Below, piece by piece: positions 51,901-53,666 of a DNA stretch of 53,666 nt. The stretch spans positions 1 through 53,666 of the IMG/VR virus record IMGVR_UViG_3300013126_000043. One strand, given 5' to 3'. The stretch is from a virus. The notes under the pieces were generated by a model, which worked only from the letters and a program-made list of their open reading frames with translations, had not been told where the DNA came from and made no database searches. Position 1 is the stretch's first letter; each line of letters begins with the position of its first letter. A program made the translations under genes and the position numbers.

Positions 51901-52653
51901 GTGACTGGTTTAGTAGCTTCTACTGGGGCAAATCTTCAAGAGGCAATAACTGGAGATAGATTTATACCAACAGAAAGAAAAAAGGAATTAGCTCTTGAAG
52001 AGTATGCTGATATTTTAAGTTATGTAAAAAATACAAGGTTAGCTAACATGGCAGAATCTTCTGGAGACGCAGCAGCAGCTTTTCAGTTTAGATCAGCAGC
52101 AAAAAGAACAATGTATGGAGCACCAATAGAAGATATTGGTACAGGTAAATATGGAAGTGATGTAGAGTCTTTATCTTTGGCGATTCCAAAAAGGAAGAGA
52201 GAGCATTTTAAGGCAATGATTAATGCTCCAGAAGAAGATAGAGAAAGGATACTTTCTACAGCTGGAAGATTGGAAAGAAGAGTATACGAAGCAGCATGGG
52301 GGATGCCTGTTGAGAAGCGTCCAGAGTTAACAGATTATTTTAGTAGACTTGAACTTCCCGATGAGGGGTGGGAGGGTTGGCATCCCAATACAAATATGGA
52401 CTCTGTTAAGATTAAAATAGGTCAGCACATGGGTCTTGAAATGTCTCAAATGGGTTACTATCCTCAACAGATAAGAGAAGCTAATTTGGCTAATCCAAGT
52501 TATCCTCGGTTCGGCTACTCTTCGGACTCCAATGCTGATGTGTCATATAGGTTGCGCTCTTTAATGAATGGCATGGGAGTTAGCGGTTCTGTTACTCCGG
52601 TAATGAATCCATTTGGTGGTCAACAAATTGACGTAAGTGCAGGGGTTAGATAA
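45958..52653 (+). CDS. 2231-residue virion protein in the tape-measure position
   Basis: Starts at TTG with AGTAGGGAAAC before it; the next Met is at residue 22. Early on, a hydrophobic stretch (VSTAATTMASAFVLSKL) is seen, and another near residue 1350-1400 (LPLYAGGLAFMTADRTIGGM). The chain is a mixture of helices and unfamiliar domains. A Pro/Gln/Gly/Met-rich linker (about 1530-1640) precedes a C-terminal part with YLNPIQNTMGKQYPFLPG and FKILGDVAPYSKQY. It follows the tail assembly chaperones, which is the place of the tape-measure protein, but it lacks the long coiled coils usual in that family. It may be a tape measure that also carries enzyme or ejected parts. Confidence 0.6.
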   Translation: MVRDPGPIHNLGYSVTSRDVPTMVDEEKGDAPNSSFISKALNNHPVLRFVSTAATTMASAFVLSKLTKQGGLRLAKTVQDKADSGASRFASNIVNVFPKIRKELDELSGVSRMIDGNTPDQLDPYSRLVFETAEGKLTTGVIKHTDRGYHWTAGEIRRSGKGIEYETAGVWGFREESQSRLVSMARRMPYELPAMYVGQKAIVDPIFGGRDDSKVKWYNPVDVVTDFVKDSTINLVSMMIPIEVGGAAIGNARASLSNFRYSMSDLARSTGTTDLKTTSSRMFVNLADIMSEVGHDLADITQKGIKVSAQTSGAIKAATTEYNQQRVDINAILSRTRNLRAKQIYEDSKGSKLKRARNVATQYAFGNDASGNSGYIDLFPGLRGVGSAVRQGINQFRKVGQGYDVVTRAIDFDAAVQKYGAANPDAYRRQLKGVIENLQANSSNRMATMASKMARTFGGPMGSESFYSSEFYKGIEQTEYKKVLYRSLMEKTATSDRDDFAKTIAKFIDDIDINKTAMEPSRRITIGETKILLDGDEPFDEIINRFKGTLSKNRADEFVQKVGNSDVLQQSIIDANRLFTGAEFQADIKAKATKGYKAFQEQGMFKVAGKVLKTKKADFEDFLDLDNLSYAQKDFLVKRSAQRLGMKLKSADGTELSRGELGESLGKVGLDVKNLGQLRSFLVREKQISSGVFASGFNLLGLRQITVDEATQRGVFANLDEETQSFINQLSSSMVRADPTKTASSVSVLPDIFITKTGNILDVSGIKQSVRNVGNFLANDLRIPVLGFNPADLAAKQSFNEMSGRTPFQFIQGKVSQPFLQGADKSADFYLFYSGGKTKGNVMAFNYNVMAQQYTSRTLDGTFRPLKKNSSQLLTRAARNAAAERDAESLNSLNYQENTFRSKFFSGLSRFGVTPEKELRFRQAFDINYDQPNSIFGFMSRFSRRNIDPENPRFFAEVIAGKDIITKAGTLRRNIIKDVDGNVQKVNVINAETGQEMVSEKALLEAFEGFRRRTFKAGFSRSAMRRIEEADPALATFKGKRITDLQNVQDKIDFANVLLRNIDRDANVLRRQGIDPATLHQSGAKIRKILEESDLLSGSQIRSVSPTIITREDELTNELFKFLIQRNELVANSTSQTFGQNFIKINQALASMAKEMPAGELAEAQAAAFGALTNLNSVRANRSFLKEIQVQRRALANTIESLEAAPELIQPFATGSIERVGEIGRLGLAKKLLYPSLSTASFKISHLATDPLGSATGPGADVLLVPTFGSVFSRNPVGALKSVAGINTYSSPENYSNLSAAVSHGVERLNKYFGTVGLQLDVNQYGSPLDLFARGMVGKRVLPLYAGGLAFMTADRTIGGMVNERDARGERVYSPFFVGAAAKAVGEVHALGAGIMPGGMSYEEKREQLFEGEVPIRQGRFWPLGNTPFMGGKIMYYRPSIYRKIEAGSMFTSDTYGSPIERALFYTDVSPLRPLDPYRFERKHYEDRPYPVSGEYFSGPFGPLTPALNATLGRVLKPQVKMHEQEVSQALSNYAPAGQSGAYDASAYLQQVAMPMLPGQAPQQQSGQAFIGGSAQGGMPMMSMGVSSGGPGPGMQASTNAQLAGRAGALNTAKYSTMQNIGQINNQYTQMAYGPPKTPGMMPPRIVGAGSPISVSDPQVQLQEFGYRTQEALGIYGFAGAAFRESFGYGQGDFEPQRAVLQSASKAYGMSRQFWDYNLGGLGDVPMLGGRNFGSIEFSEITRRFIPKERTGVDYLNPIQNTMGKQYPFLPGPEYYLDFTRGDPFTKVQEGELRLPGVAYERLNQLHSDETGRYGLLDQFKILGDVAPYSKQYRYLDKKINSYLDDPSERLQADSIRERVASIQQKESFSEYSHVGKTAQEAGTNPLVHNLSRAAEYIAHRDTFINRKFINKQTAVEDWERNNVYGATFPEWQRPFESFVEPMLNKAADRNPLAASASLAAAGLFAGRTQPGKLVMSGLGAVTGLVASTGANLQEAITGDRFIPTERKKELALEEYADILSYVKNTRLANMAESSGDAAAAFQFRSAAKRTMYGAPIEDIGTGKYGSDVESLSLAIPKRKREHFKAMINAPEEDRERILSTAGRLERRVYEAAWGMPVEKRPELTDYFSRLELPDEGWEGWHPNTNMDSVKIKIGQHMGLEMSQMGYYPQQIREANLANPSYPRFGYSSDSNADVSYRLRSLMNGMGVSGSVTPVMNPFGGQQIDVSAGVR

Positions 52654-52655
52654 AA

Positions 52656-53666
52656 ATGTTGGGGAAAATAGCTAGTTTTCTAGAAAAACGAAGACAAGAG
52701 ATTCCTGAGTATGAATCTTTTAGCGACTATTTGTCTGCGTACTTGTCTCCTTTGTCTCCAGAGAAACAAGTTAGAGCAGCTAGAAGAATAATAGGAAAAA
52801 TACCTACTGGCCAAAAAAGGTTAATAGAACCGTTTGTCGATCCAGCAGATAACATTTTAAAATATAGGTCATCTTATTTTGATCCAGATGAAGGTAGAAA
52901 AGTATTTAACTCTGTTAACGATGCTATAGAATATTTTTCTTCGCTGCATCTTACTGAAGTTTATAGATTATCAAAAGATGATGTCCCTGTTGTATATAGG
53001 GGATATGGTCAGGTTTTAAGGGATATAGAAAAAGTCGCCATACAGCAAAATCTTTTTGGTATAGAAGGTTTAGAGATGAATATCGCTATTCATAAAGGTG
53101 GACTAGATACTCAGCAGGGCACTGAGGCACTAAAAGCCTTTTTTGATGCACAGAAACAAAAAGGCTATGGTTTACTTTTGCCTACGGATGATGGCGGAAT
53201 TGCTTTGAACTTGGTTGCAACAATTGCTGGCAAAAAACAAGTTCTAGGTTTAGATCAAACATTGGAAGTGATGCAGGCAGCAAACGTATCTATTATAGAT
53301 CCAGATGTTCTAGAGGACGCTTTGAGGTCGGGAAATAAAAAAATAGCTTCTTTAATTCAAAAGTTGGATAAAAGATTGCGTGGCGTTTTGTCTCCAAGAG
53401 AAGTTTCTGTTTCTGGTGGTGCTCTAAGATCAATATTGGATGAGGTTGGCAAGCCTGGGTTATCATTTGCTGATTCAATTCTTAACACTGATCCAGTTTT
53501 CGAGGCATTGGGGTTAGCTCTAGATATTGATACATTAAAAAATGTTTCAGGAATGAACAATGCAGAAAAAGCCGCAGACGCAGCGCAAAGAATAAGAGAT
53601 TCTTGGATGATTGGGGGTCAAGATAGATCTAAAGATTTTTATAAAATAATTTTAGATGAGGTAATT
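52656..53666 (+). CDS. hypothetical protein, cut by the window end
   Basis: 337 residues visible; the frame is open to the last base. ATG follows the previous stop by 2 bases with AGGGG about 15 bases upstream. The chain starts MLGKIASFLEKRRQEIPEYE and is a mixed alpha/beta protein with no motif I recognise (LSPREVSVSGGALRSIL, DAAQRIRDSWMIGGQD). Position after the giant gene suggests a tail or baseplate component. Confidence 0.6.
   Translation, partial: MLGKIASFLEKRRQEIPEYESFSDYLSAYLSPLSPEKQVRAARRIIGKIPTGQKRLIEPFVDPADNILKYRSSYFDPDEGRKVFNSVNDAIEYFSSLHLTEVYRLSKDDVPVVYRGYGQVLRDIEKVAIQQNLFGIEGLEMNIAIHKGGLDTQQGTEALKAFFDAQKQKGYGLLLPTDDGGIALNLVATIAGKKQVLGLDQTLEVMQAANVSIIDPDVLEDALRSGNKKIASLIQKLDKRLRGVLSPREVSVSGGALRSILDEVGKPGLSFADSILNTDPVFEALGLALDIDTLKNVSGMNNAEKAADAAQRIRDSWMIGGQDRSKDFYKIILDEVI

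Overview
The window is part of a large contractile-tailed (myovirus-type) dsDNA phage genome, or of a close prophage or metagenomic contig of one. It carries a portal, a large terminase interrupted by an intein, a protease-scaffold protein, an HK97-type major capsid protein, two sheath-like proteins, three tail-tube-like proteins, two tail-assembly chaperones and several fibre or adhesin genes. The genes are tightly packed and mostly on one strand. Base composition is AT-rich with AGA-dominated arginine codons, except for a clearly GC-richer block at about 100-1750. The host cannot be read from the sequence. Extended -10 promoters, a LysM lipoprotein and fibre types common in aquatic viromes fit a phage of an environmental bacterium.

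Layout. 128-1642 (minus): four short genes in GC-rich DNA, mostly separated by hairpin terminators that are followed by a shared GGATAG motif. 1643-2065: no gene, but AT/C-rich direct repeats and a promoter for a small zinc-ribbon gene (2066). 2385-5422 (minus): two unknown genes, a 50-residue zinc-ribbon gene and recA. 5458-5892: divergent control region with a 53-residue gene, promoters, a large palindrome and a G-quadruplex-prone strand. 5893-18222 (plus): a ClpB-D2-like AAA+ protein, small Cys-rich proteins, a 1168-residue protein with an embedded DEDD exonuclease, two glycine-zipper membrane-type proteins and the intein-containing TerL. 18222-25617: host-recognition module with six Ig-like repeats, a poly-glycine tip and an S74 chaperone tail. 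25647-32445: head module with portal, a glycosyltransferase, protease plus nested scaffold, probable decoration protein and capsid. 32579-38306: fibre-like and connector proteins. 38308-45944: sheath-like protein, probable tail terminator, sheath, tube and two tube paralogues, and paired chaperones. 45958-53666: a 2231-residue protein in the tape-measure position and a partial gene that leaves the window.

The plus-strand genes form a late region for building the virion. TerL packages DNA through the portal into a shell made by scaffold, protease and capsid. Connectors join it to a sheath-and-tube tail, and the fibres bind the host. Terminators after the capsid and tube genes, and extended -10 sites (TGATATAAT, TGTTACTAT) before several gene groups, divide the region into transcription units. 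The probable decoration protein, capsid, sheath and tube genes use visibly different codons (CGT, CTC, GTC) from their neighbours, as expected for the most abundant virion proteins.

The main points of interest are the TerL intein with its homing endonuclease, a scaffold start nested in the protease gene, the paralogous tube, sheath and chaperone sets, an exonuclease inside a giant putative virion protein, a glycosyltransferase in the head operon, and the GC-rich mini-gene block.
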